A stretch of 18,613 nt of DNA. It comes from Ruminococcaceae bacterium UBA1213. Lineage in GTDB: Bacteria; Bacillota; Clostridia; Oscillospirales; Acutalibacteraceae. Made by a program: the position numbers and the translations under genes. This document shows positions 7,647 to 14,532 of the stretch, one piece after another; within the stretch, counting starts at the first letter, position 1; each line of letters opens with the position of its first letter. The DNA is taken from NCBI GenBank assembly GCA_002309275.1, contig DBXL01000211.1, positions 546 to 19,158 on the forward strand, written 5' to 3'. The notes under the pieces are model-generated. The model was not told the DNA's origin, ran no database searches, and saw only the letters and a program-made list of their open reading frames with translations.

Positions 7647-8540
7647 ATGAATGAAAAGATATATGTTCCGCCCATCAAAATACAGGGAATCAAAACAAAG
7701 CTTGTTCCCGTAATAAAAAAGAATGTTGCGGTCAGTGAAAATACTTTATGGATAGAGCCGTTTATGGGTTCAGGCGTGGTAGGGTTTAATGTCAAGCCCC
7801 GAAAAGCGATTTTTTCAGACATCAATCCATATATCATTGACTTTTATACAAACCTTAAAGAGAAAAAAATTACTTCGTATATTATAAGAGAGTTTCTTGA
7901 AGAACACGGAAAGCTCCTTTCGGAAAAAGATGAAAAATACTATTATGAAGTCAGGGAGAGGTTCAATAATGAACATAATCCTCTGGATTTTCTTTTTTTG
8001 AACAGGTCATGCTTTAACGGAATGATAAGATTTAACAGGGAATATAAATTCAATGTTCCGTATGGGCATAAGCCTGAAAGATTTTCAAAGGCATATATTA
8101 CTAAAATTGTCAATCAGGCGAAATACATAGAAGAATGTCTGCAAATATGTGACTGGAGATTTGAGTGTACTTCGTTTGAGGAGGCACTCAGTCAGGCTGA
8201 TGAAAATTCTTTTATATATTGTGATCCGCCGTACATTGGAAGGCACGTCGATTACTATGACAGCTGGAATGAAGATGATGAAAGAAAGCTGTATGAGATT
8301 CTGAAAAACTGTGAATGCAGGTTTATGCTTTCTACATGGGACCACAATGATTACAGGGAAAATTTATATATTAAAAGTTTATGGTCGTTCTGCTTCAAGC
8401 TGACAAGAAATCATTTTTATCATGTGGGTGCAAAGGAGCAGAACAGGAATTCTATGGTTGAGGCATTGCTTACCAACTACGAGCTTTCTGACAGCAGTAA
8501 TGAATTTCTGAACGAAAATAAACAGCTGTACCCTGCATAA
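7647..8540 (+). CDS. EcoRV-type DNA adenine-N6 methyltransferase (predicted GATATC)
   Basis: A protein of 297 residues (M.EcoRV is about 298). It starts MNEKIYVPPIKIQGIKTKLV, very close to the start of M.EcoRV. Residues 38-43 (PFMGSG) are the AdoMet-binding motif I, residues 193-196 (DPPY, in YCDPPYIGRHVDYY) are catalytic motif IV, and RSCFNGMIRFN and STWDHNDYREN are family-specific blocks of the Dam/D12 class. It would transfer a methyl group to an adenine in GATATC to protect DNA from the paired nuclease. The frame is intact, so the host can stay protected while the adjacent nuclease gene is broken. It lies 33 bases after that gene, with a modest SD (AGAAGTG), so both were probably one transcript. 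No controller (C) protein gene is seen beside them. Specificity is inferred from homology and the lack of GATATC in the window. Confidence 0.95.
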   Translation: MNEKIYVPPIKIQGIKTKLVPVIKKNVAVSENTLWIEPFMGSGVVGFNVKPRKAIFSDINPYIIDFYTNLKEKKITSYIIREFLEEHGKLLSEKDEKYYYEVRERFNNEHNPLDFLFLNRSCFNGMIRFNREYKFNVPYGHKPERFSKAYITKIVNQAKYIEECLQICDWRFECTSFEEALSQADENSFIYCDPPYIGRHVDYYDSWNEDDERKLYEILKNCECRFMLSTWDHNDYRENLYIKSLWSFCFKLTRNHFYHVGAKEQNRNSMVEALLTNYELSDSSNEFLNENKQLYPA

Positions 8541-8609
8541 CTGACTTTTGAAAAACTTATTATGCAAAGTTTACATAGAAATTTGTTGAAATTTATTTGA
8601 TTTTACTTG

Positions 8610-8639
8610 TTGACAAATCATATTGGTGTAATGTATAAT
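8610..8639 (+). promoter_or_regulatory. consensus promoter of rpsU
   Basis: TTGACA (8610-8615), 18-base spacer, TATAAT (8634-8639). Both hexamers are perfect. It isolates the rpsU operon from the restriction-modification genes, between which no clear terminator is visible. Confidence 0.9.
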
Positions 8640-8663
8640 AGTATGGTATCGTAATGACACAAA

Positions 8664-8685
8664 CCCCTGCCGTATGGCGGATGGG
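8664..8685 (+). promoter_or_regulatory. rpsU leader hairpin touching the ribosome-binding site
   Basis: CCCCTGCC (8664-8671) can pair with GGCGG and, after a 2-base bulge, GGG (8676-8685), with loop GTAT. The last GGG is the first half of the SD GGGAGGGA (8683-8690). It may modulate S21 translation; hand-drawn pairing only. Confidence 0.35.
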
Positions 8686-8696
8686 AGGGAAGATAA

Positions 8697-8873
8697 ATGG
8701 CTGAAATCAGAATTAAAGATAATGAATCCCTCGAGAGTGCACTCAGAAGATTTAAGAAGCAGTGTGCGAGAGGCGGTATCATTCAGGAAGTTCGTAAGAG
8801 AGAAGCTTATGAAAAGCCTTCTGTAAAGCGTAAAAAGAAGTCTGAAGCTGCTCGTAAACGTAAGTACAAGTAA
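8697..8873 (+). CDS. rpsU: 30S ribosomal protein S21
   Basis: A protein of 58 residues: MAEIRIKDNESLESALRRFK, then KQCARGGIIQEVRKREAYEK and a Lys/Arg-rich tail ending RKRKYK. This is the standard bS21 length and sequence pattern in Firmicutes. S21 binds 16S rRNA near the platform and the anti-SD region of the 30S subunit and helps initiation. It has a strong SD (GGGAGGGA, spacing 6) and its own consensus promoter. No terminator is seen after it, so yqeG and the genes behind it are likely transcribed with it. Confidence 0.97.
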   Translation: MAEIRIKDNESLESALRRFKKQCARGGIIQEVRKREAYEKPSVKRKKKSEAARKRKYK

Positions 8874-8910
8874 TCGGTACTTTACACAGAAATTAAGGGG
8901 ATGTTTTCGG

Positions 8911-9492
8911 ATGCTGCTTCAGGGCAGTATTCCGGAGATGTCCCCACTTTATTTATTGGGGAGTGGAGAGTGGAGAGTGGAGAGTGGAGCGAAAAAAGGA
9001 CTGCTAATGCCGACAGCGGCAGTAAGGAATGTTACGGACATAAGCATGGAGCTTATCAGGGAATTGGAGATAGATGCCATTCTGCTTGACGTTGACAATA
9101 CGCTTGCACCGCCGACATCACACATAGCATATGAAGGGGTACATGAATGGATAGACATGCTGAAGGAAAATAATATAGCAGTGGTGATATGCTCGAATAA
9201 TTACAGAAAGAGAGTTAAGCCGTTTTCCGACAGTGTGGGATTGAATTGTGTATCAATGAGTCTGAAGCCTCTGCCGTTCGGGTTCAACAGAGCAAAGAGA
9301 AAGCTCAAAGAAAAACCGCAGTCCGTGCTTGTGGTAGGTGACCAGATATATACAGATGTGCTGGGAGCGAATCTGGCAGGCATGAAGTCTGTACTGCTTG
9401 TACCGAGAGATGAGGAACACGGGCTGACAATATGGATAAGAAGGAAACTTGAAATCAGGATAAGGAAAAAGATAAAAATTTTGGGGGAATAG
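8911..9492 (+). CDS. yqeG: YqeG family HAD IIIA-type phosphatase
   Basis: HAD-superfamily phosphatase: motif I is LLDVDNTLAPP (catalytic Asp pair), motif II is ICSNN, and the C-terminal motif is VVGDQIYTDVLGANLAG. The family's usual length is about 170. The start is uncertain. ATG 8911 (SD AAGGGG, spacing 10) gives 193 residues but adds a non-conserved leader that includes a heptanucleotide repeat. By alignment with B. subtilis YqeG (FFLPDEFVKNIFHIT against GLLMPTAAVRNVTDIS) the family start falls near base 8989. GTG 8977, inside the repeat, would give 171 residues; ATG 9007, with SD AAAGGA and spacing 6, gives 161. In B. subtilis the gene neighbours yqeH and aroE; here it lies between rpsU and a small unknown gene. 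Its substrate is not established. Confidence 0.88.
   Translation: MLLQGSIPEMSPLYLLGSGEWRVESGAKKGLLMPTAAVRNVTDISMELIRELEIDAILLDVDNTLAPPTSHIAYEGVHEWIDMLKENNIAVVICSNNYRKRVKPFSDSVGLNCVSMSLKPLPFGFNRAKRKLKEKPQSVLVVGDQIYTDVLGANLAGMKSVLLVPRDEEHGLTIWIRRKLEIRIRKKIKILGE
8961..8988 (+). repeat. heptanucleotide tandem repeat (GAGTGGA)4 at the yqeG 5' end
   Basis: Four perfect, contiguous copies of GAGTGGA. Each contains GGAG/GTG-like elements, and the third copy contains the in-frame GTG 8977. Because 7 is not a multiple of 3, gain or loss of a copy would shift any frame that begins upstream of it. Confidence 0.95.
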
Positions 9493-9494
9493 AT

Positions 9495-9827
9495 ATGTCT
9501 GTAAGGCAGTCAAATGTAATTGACGGAATGGGAATAGACAGGGAGGCAAATAAACTGGTATTTTTGATAACTGATCCGTACGGATGGGCAGTGCAGGAAT
9601 ATGAACATCTCACGGCTATTCAGGCAAAAATCAATAATTATGTCAGGTACATTGAAACAAAGAGTTATAGTGATATGTACAAAAACAGGGAATTTGACGG
9701 TTACAGAATAGAAATCGTTTTCAAGTACAAATATACGGAAAACGGAGAGGCATTTCTGAATGCAGGAAAGAAACAGCTGAAAGAAAGGAATATAGATTTT
9801 ATCTATTCTGTTGCAAAGGGGGATTGA
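9495..9827 (+). CDS. conserved hypothetical protein, possibly DUF6572 family
   Basis: A soluble 110-residue protein with no signal peptide or membrane helix. The core (VIDGMGIDREANKLVFLITD, then WAVQEYEHLTAIQAKINNYV, then a short segment of a strand FDGYRIEIVFKY) looks like the small family that pairs a 'VD.IG......L.L.I.D...W....EHL..LQ.KIN.Y' block with a beta strand; I believe this is DUF6572, but from memory only. The start ATG 9495 lies two bases after the yqeG stop, with SD GGGG at 9484-9487. Its stop overlaps the region just before aroQ, so it is part of the same operon. No function is known to me. Confidence 0.8.
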   Translation: MSVRQSNVIDGMGIDREANKLVFLITDPYGWAVQEYEHLTAIQAKINNYVRYIETKSYSDMYKNREFDGYRIEIVFKYKYTENGEAFLNAGKKQLKERNIDFIYSVAKGD

Positions 9828-9832
9828 GAAAA

Positions 9833-10267
9833 ATGAAAAAGGTACTTTTTATACTCGGACCTAATTTGAATATGGTAGGGATAAGGGACAAAAATATATA
9901 TGGAGCGGAAACAGCGGAGAGTATCAATGCACAGGTGATGAAGTGGGCAGAGGAGCTGGGAATTGAATTGGAGATATTCCAGTCAAACCACGAGGGAGAT
10001 ATAGTTGATAAGATACATTCGGCGTATGGTGAAAAAGACGGTATTATGATAAATGCGGGAGCATTGACGCATTACAGCTATGCATTGAGAGATGCCATAG
10101 AATCCGTGCATATACCGACAGTGGAAACGCATATGTCCAATATCTATGCCAGAGAGGAATTCAGGCATAAATCTGTCATATCGGCGGTATGTATGGGCTG
10201 TATAGCAGGCTTTGGAAAAGAGAGTTATTATTTAGGCTTGTCAGCCCTTTTGAAAAAACTTGTCTGA
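9833..10267 (+). CDS. aroQ: type II 3-dehydroquinate dehydratase
   Basis: A protein of 144 residues from ATG 9833 (SD GGGGG at about 9818-9822, spacing 10). It converts 3-dehydroquinate to 3-dehydroshikimate in the shikimate pathway; type II enzymes are dodecamers. Signatures seen: ILGPNLNMVGIRDKNIYG (active-site Asn, Arg and Tyr region; the common form is GPNLNLLGxREPxxYG), SNHEGDIVDKIH, INAGALTHYSYALRDAI and VETHMSNIYAREEFRHKSV. The catalytic Arg, Tyr, Asn and His positions are all kept. A TTG at 9824 would add only three residues and overlap the previous gene; the ATG is preferred. Confidence 0.96.
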   Translation: MKKVLFILGPNLNMVGIRDKNIYGAETAESINAQVMKWAEELGIELEIFQSNHEGDIVDKIHSAYGEKDGIMINAGALTHYSYALRDAIESVHIPTVETHMSNIYAREEFRHKSVISAVCMGCIAGFGKESYYLGLSALLKKLV

Positions 10268-10281
10268 CAGGGGTGTTATCA

Positions 10282-11358
10282 TTGGATTCAAGATTGAAAG
10301 TATTGTCGGGAATGCTTCCCGAATACGCAGACGGTGCATTGATTTTTTCAAACACCAACAGGAGATATTTCACAGAGTTTGTATCATCATTGGGATATTT
10401 GCTTGTAACGAAAAGTGAGAGTTATTTGTTTGTGGATTCAAGATACAGCGAGGCTGCACAGAAACAGGCAAAAAATTGTACAGTAGTGGCGTATAAAGTA
10501 TTGAGTGAAGAAATGGCGGATATTATCAGTCAGAATGGGCTTAAAAACATCATGCTGGAGAGTTCCGCCATAACGCTGAGTGAATGTGAGCATATTGAAA
10601 AGATATTTGCAAAGGCAAATGCGGGTGCATTGAAAAACAATGAGCTGGACAGGATTATCAATACCATGAGGGTGATAAAGACATCTGACGAGATAGAGAA
10701 AATGCACAGGGCACAGCTTATTACGGAACACGCACTCACAGAAACGCTGAAATTGATAAAAGAGGGTGTGACGGAAAAAGACCTTGCACTTGAATTGGAA
10801 TTCAGAATGAAAAGGCTTGGTGCAGAGGACGTGTCATTTGATTTGATAGTGCTTGCAGGAAAGAAAACATCTATGCCGCATGGAGTGCCGGGCTTTCACA
10901 GGGTGAAAAGAGGCGATTTCATTTTATTTGATATAGGTGCTACTTATGACGGCTATCACAGTGACATGACAAGGACATATGCTTTCGGAAATATCAGTTC
11001 AGAGCAAAAGAGGGTTTATGGAACCGTAAAGCAGGCACAGGAAAATGCATTGGCGGCACTGAAAGACGGTGTAGAATGTGGATATGTTGACAGTGCGGCG
11101 AGGACATATATCAATCATGCAGGATATGAAGGGTATTTTGGACATTCCACAGGGCATGGAGTAGGTCTGGATATACATGAAGTGCCGTCAGTTTCGCCGA
11201 AGAGTGATTTTGTACTGAGAAACGGTATGGTTGTGACGGTAGAACCGGGGGTATATCTGCCCGACAGATTCGGAGTAAGGATAGAAGATATGGTTGTGAT
11301 AACAAACAGCGGTTACATGAATTTTGCCTCATTGTCAAAAGAACTTATTGTAATTTGA
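10282..11358 (+). CDS. M24B Xaa-Pro peptidase (aminopeptidase P/prolidase-like)
   Basis: The start chosen is TTG 10282 (SD AGGGGTG, spacing 6-7), giving 358 residues (MDSRLKVLSGMLPEY); an ATG at 10189 lies inside aroQ. The N-terminal creatinase-like domain (about 1-125) has the typical YFTEFVSSLGYLLV and FVDSRYSEAAQKQ. The pita-bread catalytic domain carries the five dimetal ligands: D217 (LFDIGA), D228 (HSDMTRT), H292 (TGHGVGLDIHE), E321 (VTVEPGVY) and E335 (VRIED). It cleaves N-terminal residues or dipeptides before proline in the cytoplasm. Gene order aroQ - Xaa-Pro peptidase - efp is common in Firmicutes (aroQ, yqhT, efp), which fits this call. Confidence 0.95.
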   Translation: MDSRLKVLSGMLPEYADGALIFSNTNRRYFTEFVSSLGYLLVTKSESYLFVDSRYSEAAQKQAKNCTVVAYKVLSEEMADIISQNGLKNIMLESSAITLSECEHIEKIFAKANAGALKNNELDRIINTMRVIKTSDEIEKMHRAQLITEHALTETLKLIKEGVTEKDLALELEFRMKRLGAEDVSFDLIVLAGKKTSMPHGVPGFHRVKRGDFILFDIGATYDGYHSDMTRTYAFGNISSEQKRVYGTVKQAQENALAALKDGVECGYVDSAARTYINHAGYEGYFGHSTGHGVGLDIHEVPSVSPKSDFVLRNGMVVTVEPGVYLPDRFGVRIEDMVVITNSGYMNFASLSKELIVI

Positions 11359-11366
11359 AAAAAATG

Positions 11367-11395
11367 TTGCAATTTGATTGTTCGTATAGTATAAT
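11367..11395 (+). promoter_or_regulatory. promoter of efp
   Basis: TTGCAA (11367-11372), 17-base spacer, TATAAT (11390-11395). SD GGAGG (11426-11430) lies 9 bases before the efp ATG. A second TATAAT occurs at 11404 without a matching -35. Confidence 0.75.
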
Positions 11396-11439
11396 GGTAC
11401 AGGTATAATTATTTTATTAAAAAACGGAGGATTATATTT

Positions 11440-11997
11440 ATGATTACAGCAGGAGATTTCAGAAACGGCGTTACGTTTGAAATGGACGGTCAGGTTGTTT
11501 CTATCATTGAATTTCAGCACGTAAAACCCGGAAAAGGTGCGGCATTTGTTCGTACAAAGATAAGAAATGTTATCACAGGTGCAGTTGTTGAAAGAACGTT
11601 CAACCCCAATGACAAGTATCCGACAGCATTTGTTGAGAGAAAGGATATGGAGTACCTTTACAGTGACGGTGATTTGTACTACTTCATGGACAATGAAACA
11701 TATGAGCAGACACCGATTAATAAAGCTGTATTGGGCGACAACTTCAAGTTTGTGACAGAAAACATGGTATGCAAGGTACTTTCATACAAAGGCAATGTGT
11801 TTGGTGTAGAGCCGCCTAACTTTGTTGTACTGACAGTTACACAGACTGATCCGGGCTTCAAAGGCGATACTGCTACGAATGTAACAAAGCCTGCTACTCT
11901 TGAAACCGGTGCAGAAATCAAAGTACCGCTTTTCATCAACGAGGGCGACAAGATTCAGATTGATACAAGAACAGGCGAATACATGGCAAGAGCGTAA
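11440..11997 (+). CDS. efp: translation elongation factor P
   Basis: A protein of 185 residues, the standard length, with three beta-barrel domains. EF-P binds between the P and E sites of ribosomes stalled at polyproline stretches. The N-terminal KOW-like domain carries the loop HVKPGKGAAF with K32 at the tip, the residue modified by 5-aminopentanol in B. subtilis. The C-terminal OB domain has the family signature (DPGFKGDTATNVTKPATLET). Start ATG 11440 gives MITAGDFRNG, the usual beginning. The stop codon overlaps the first unit of a heptanucleotide repeat. Confidence 0.98.
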   Translation: MITAGDFRNGVTFEMDGQVVSIIEFQHVKPGKGAAFVRTKIRNVITGAVVERTFNPNDKYPTAFVERKDMEYLYSDGDLYYFMDNETYEQTPINKAVLGDNFKFVTENMVCKVLSYKGNVFGVEPPNFVVLTVTQTDPGFKGDTATNVTKPATLETGAEIKVPLFINEGDKIQIDTRTGEYMARA

Positions 11998-12031
11998 GCA
12001 ATTAGCAGTTAGCAGTTAGCAATGAGCAAAG
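11997..12031 (+). repeat. degenerate heptanucleotide tandem repeat (AGCAGTT-type, 5 units)
   Basis: AGCAATT, AGCAGTT, AGCAGTT, AGCAATG, AGCAAAG in a row. It lies in the gap between efp and the next gene, immediately upstream of that gene's SD (GGAGGG, 12041-12046). Confidence 0.85.
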
Positions 12032-12053
12032 GAAGATTGCGGAGGGAAAGAAA

Positions 12054-12494
12054 ATGAATATAAGCGAAAAAGCAGCATATATCAAGGGCTTGTTTGACGG
12101 CATGGAACTTGATATGAATGACAAGCAGAATAAGATACTGAAGTCACTGATAGAGCTTGTGAGTGACATGGCAGAGGAAATTTCAGAGCTTGGACAGTGC
12201 TATGACGATGTATGTGACCAGATAGATACGCTTGATGAAAGCGTGACGGATTTGGAAGACACATTGTATGATGATGACGAATACGATGAGTATTACGCAG
12301 ATGATGACAAAGAATCGTGTAATTGTGACTGCTGTGTAGGCACAGGTGACATGGTATATGAAGTGGTATGCCCGACCTGCGGCAAGACCATAGCATTGTC
12401 AGAAGATGCAGTTGAAAAAGGCAGCATGAAATGTCCTGAATGTGATGAACTGCTTGAATTTGACTATAACGATGAAGAAGATAATCAGGAATAA
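12054..12494 (+). CDS. CD1247-type N-terminal domain protein with C-terminal zinc ribbon
   Basis: A protein of 146 residues, strongly acidic. Residues 1-65 (MNISEKAAYIKGLFDGMELD, then helices ISELGQCYDDVCDQIDTLDE) form a helical, coiled-coil-like part that matches the N-terminal region of Clostridia proteins named for C. difficile CD1247. A run of Asp/Glu/Tyr (about 76-87) follows. A short CNCDCC cluster comes next, then a zinc ribbon with CPTCGK and CPECDE (two C-x2-C knuckles). The function is unknown. ATG 12054 has SD GGAGGG, spacing 7. It is probably transcribed with efp and ends at the terminator at 12524. Confidence 0.88.
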   Translation: MNISEKAAYIKGLFDGMELDMNDKQNKILKSLIELVSDMAEEISELGQCYDDVCDQIDTLDESVTDLEDTLYDDDEYDEYYADDDKESCNCDCCVGTGDMVYEVVCPTCGKTIALSEDAVEKGSMKCPECDELLEFDYNDEEDNQE

Positions 12495-12523
12495 TTATTT
12501 TCTGAAAGTCAGCTGAAAAAAAG

Positions 12524-12562
12524 ACACCAACGCAGAGGAATTAAACTCGGTTGGTGTTTTTT
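12524..12562 (+). terminator. Rho-independent terminator after the zinc-ribbon gene
   Basis: ACACCAAC (12524-12531) pairs with GTTGGTGT (12550-12557) across an 18-base loop, followed by TTTTTT. It sits only 24 bases before the M50 protease start, and I see no clear new promoter between them, so the next operon may depend on readthrough or on a weak promoter. Confidence 0.8.
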
Positions 12563-12586
12563 GATAAGAAAGGAATGGGGAGAGAA

Positions 12587-13288
12587 ATGCTTTTAACGAT
12601 GATACGTTCAGGAAATATGGATATTATTTCGATAATTGTGTATATCATATCGTCATTGATGGTCATATTTCTTGTAATGCCGCTGCACGAGTGGGCACAT
12701 GGATTTATTGCGAACAAGCTGGGCGACAGGACAGCAAAATTACAGGGGAGGCTGACATTGAATCCGCTTGCCCATATTGATTATCTTGGAGCGGCGATGA
12801 TACTTTTAATAGGATTTGGCTGGGCAAAGCCTGTGCCTGTTGATCCGAGATACTTTAAAAAGCCGAAAAGAGATATGGCACTCACAGCCCTTGCAGGACC
12901 TGTGTCGAATCTGCTTGCGGCGATAGTGTCAGGACTGATATTTAATATTATCATGACGGTACTGATAAAGTCGAATGCATATTACAGTATAGAAAGTAGT
13001 GTCATGCTGTATGTGCTGTTGTTTTTCCGTTATCTGATGATGATAAATGTAAGTCTGGCAGTGTTCAATTTCATACCGATACCGCCGCTTGACGGTTCAA
13101 AAATACTGATGGCATTTTTGCCGAATAAGGCGGTATTCTGGATAGAGAAAAATCAGATGTATATAACGATAGTTTTCATTATAGCCGTAATGATGGGCGG
13201 AGTAGGCAATGTTATATATCCTGTGCAGTCTGTACTTTGTGATGTAATAAACTGGCTGACGGCGCTGCCGTTTTCATGGGCATGGTGA
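12587..13288 (+). CDS. M50 (site-2 protease family) membrane zinc metalloprotease
   Basis: A protein of 233 residues from ATG 12587 (SD GGGGAG directly upstream). Other in-frame starts are ATG 12575, 12599 and 12617; TTG 12551 lies in the terminator and is rejected. The zinc-binding motif HEWAH (H34, E35, H38) lies in the first membrane helix after MPL. GFGWAKPVPVDPRYFKKPKRD and ALAGPVSNLLAA are the conserved M50 central segment, and NFIPIPPLDGSKIL carries the second motif with metal-binding D169. At least four hydrophobic segments are visible. It is of the small YwhC/Rip2-like group, with no PDZ or CBS domain. Members cleave substrates within the membrane; the target here is unknown. The gene stops directly before scpA. 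Confidence 0.94.
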   Translation: MLLTMIRSGNMDIISIIVYIISSLMVIFLVMPLHEWAHGFIANKLGDRTAKLQGRLTLNPLAHIDYLGAAMILLIGFGWAKPVPVDPRYFKKPKRDMALTALAGPVSNLLAAIVSGLIFNIIMTVLIKSNAYYSIESSVMLYVLLFFRYLMMINVSLAVFNFIPIPPLDGSKILMAFLPNKAVFWIEKNQMYITIVFIIAVMMGGVGNVIYPVQSVLCDVINWLTALPFSWAW

Positions 13289-14023
13289 GTGTCGGTGGAG
13301 AAGATTTGGTATAAATTAGATGTGTTTGAAGGACCTCTTGACCTGCTTCTGCATTTGATAGAGAAAAATAAACTGAATATTTATGATATACAAATATCAG
13401 AATTGCTTTCGCAGTATATGGAACAGATAAATATTATGCAGGAGCAGGACTTGGATATAGCAGGAGAATTTCTTTCAATGGCGTCAAGACTGGTGCAGAT
13501 AAAATCAGCCATGCTTTTGCCGAAGTATGACGAAGGCGAAAAAATGCGTGAGGAACTTTCGGGAGAGCTGATAGAGTACAGGAAGTGCAAAGAAATTGCA
13601 AAAGTGCTTGCCGAGAATATCAGTTTTGAAAGTTATTGCAGAGAGCCTTTGAAAATAAAGGCAGATATGAAATATAAAAGGATGCATGAGGCAGAATATC
13701 TTGTAAGGGCGTATCTGCTTGCGGCAGGCAGAGGAAAGGAAAAAATCCCGCTGTCAAAAGACGTTTTTTCAGAGATAGTTCAAAGGCGGATAGTGTCGGT
13801 AAGTTCGAGAATTATAGGAGTCATGCGAAAGCTGTGGAACGGAAAAAGCATGAGATATGAAAATGTTTTTGACGGTGCGGCGGATAAAAGCGAGCTTGTG
13901 GCGACATTTCTTGCAGTTTTGGAGTTGATAAAGGGAAAGCGTGTGGAGATAGAGGAAATTGACGGAGAAATTATTTTAAAAATGGCAGTCGGAGGCGAAA
14001 AGCGTTGGAAGAAAGAGAATTAA
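13289..14023 (+). CDS. scpA: segregation and condensation protein A
   Basis: A protein of 244 residues, kleisin subunit of the SMC-ScpA-ScpB complex that compacts and separates chromosomes. N-terminal signature YKLDVFEGPLDLLLHLIEKNKLNIYDI is textbook (seen near residues 7-30), followed by DLDIAGEFLSMASRLVQIKS. The C-terminal winged-helix region (TFLAVLELIKGKRVEI) binds the other SMC head. Start GTG 13289 follows the protease stop directly; GTG 13295, two codons later, with GGTGAG as SD, is an equally good choice. The gene overlaps scpB by 19 bases. Confidence 0.97.
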   Translation: MSVEKIWYKLDVFEGPLDLLLHLIEKNKLNIYDIQISELLSQYMEQINIMQEQDLDIAGEFLSMASRLVQIKSAMLLPKYDEGEKMREELSGELIEYRKCKEIAKVLAENISFESYCREPLKIKADMKYKRMHEAEYLVRAYLLAAGRGKEKIPLSKDVFSEIVQRRIVSVSSRIIGVMRKLWNGKSMRYENVFDGAADKSELVATFLAVLELIKGKRVEIEEIDGEIILKMAVGGEKRWKKEN

Positions 14024-14532
14024 AAAATGCTGTTGAGGCGGTAATATTTGCAAGCGGAACGCCTGTGGAGCTGTCGAAGATTGCACAGGGCTTGAAAATA
14101 GGAATGCTTCAGGCAATGACGATATGTGACGGACTTGTTGAGGAATATGCAAAGGCAGAGCGTGGCATAAGAATAGTAAGGCTGAATGAAAGTTATCAGA
14201 TGTGTACAGTGGAGAAGTATGCGGATAATATAAGAGATGTCATGGATATAAAGAGAAATACACCTCTTTCACAGGCGGCGGCAGAAGTGCTTGCGGTGAT
14301 AGCCTATAATCAGCCTGTGACAAAGGCATTTGTCGAGCAGGTCAGGGGAGTGGACTGTTCGGGAGTGGTGTCGAATCTGATAGCAAGACAGCTCATAGAG
14401 GAAAAGGGCAGGCTTGAATTACCCGGCAGACCGCTTGTATATGGCACGACAGAGCATTTTTTAAGATGTTTCAATATTTCGTCAACAGAGGAACTGCCGC
14501 CTTTGCCGAATGAAGAACAGGGTGATGAATAA
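14005..14532 (+). CDS. scpB: segregation and condensation protein B
   Basis: A protein of 175 residues starting at TTG 14005 inside the end of scpA, with SD GGAGG (13991-13995, spacing 9). It has two winged helices: ELKNAVEAVIFASGTPVELS, SYQMCTVEKYADNIRD, then LSQAAAEVLAVIAYNQPVTK, FVEQVRGVDCSGVVSNLI and the LELPGRPLVYGTTEHFLRCF end block of the family. ScpB dimers bind ScpA and stabilise the kleisin ring. The last base of its TAA is the A of the next gene's ATG. Confidence 0.97.
   Translation: MEERELKNAVEAVIFASGTPVELSKIAQGLKIGMLQAMTICDGLVEEYAKAERGIRIVRLNESYQMCTVEKYADNIRDVMDIKRNTPLSQAAAEVLAVIAYNQPVTKAFVEQVRGVDCSGVVSNLIARQLIEEKGRLELPGRPLVYGTTEHFLRCFNISSTEELPPLPNEEQGDE

Noticed and set aside
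8901..9089. 62-aa frame starting at ATG 8901 over the heptanucleotide repeat
   Set aside because: It runs in another frame through the conserved YqeG motif region, its ATG abuts the SD with no spacer, and the product looks like no protein family.
12551..12586. TTG 12551 as start of the M50 protease
   Set aside because: It lies in the 3' arm of a terminator and has no SD; the extra residues are not part of the family.
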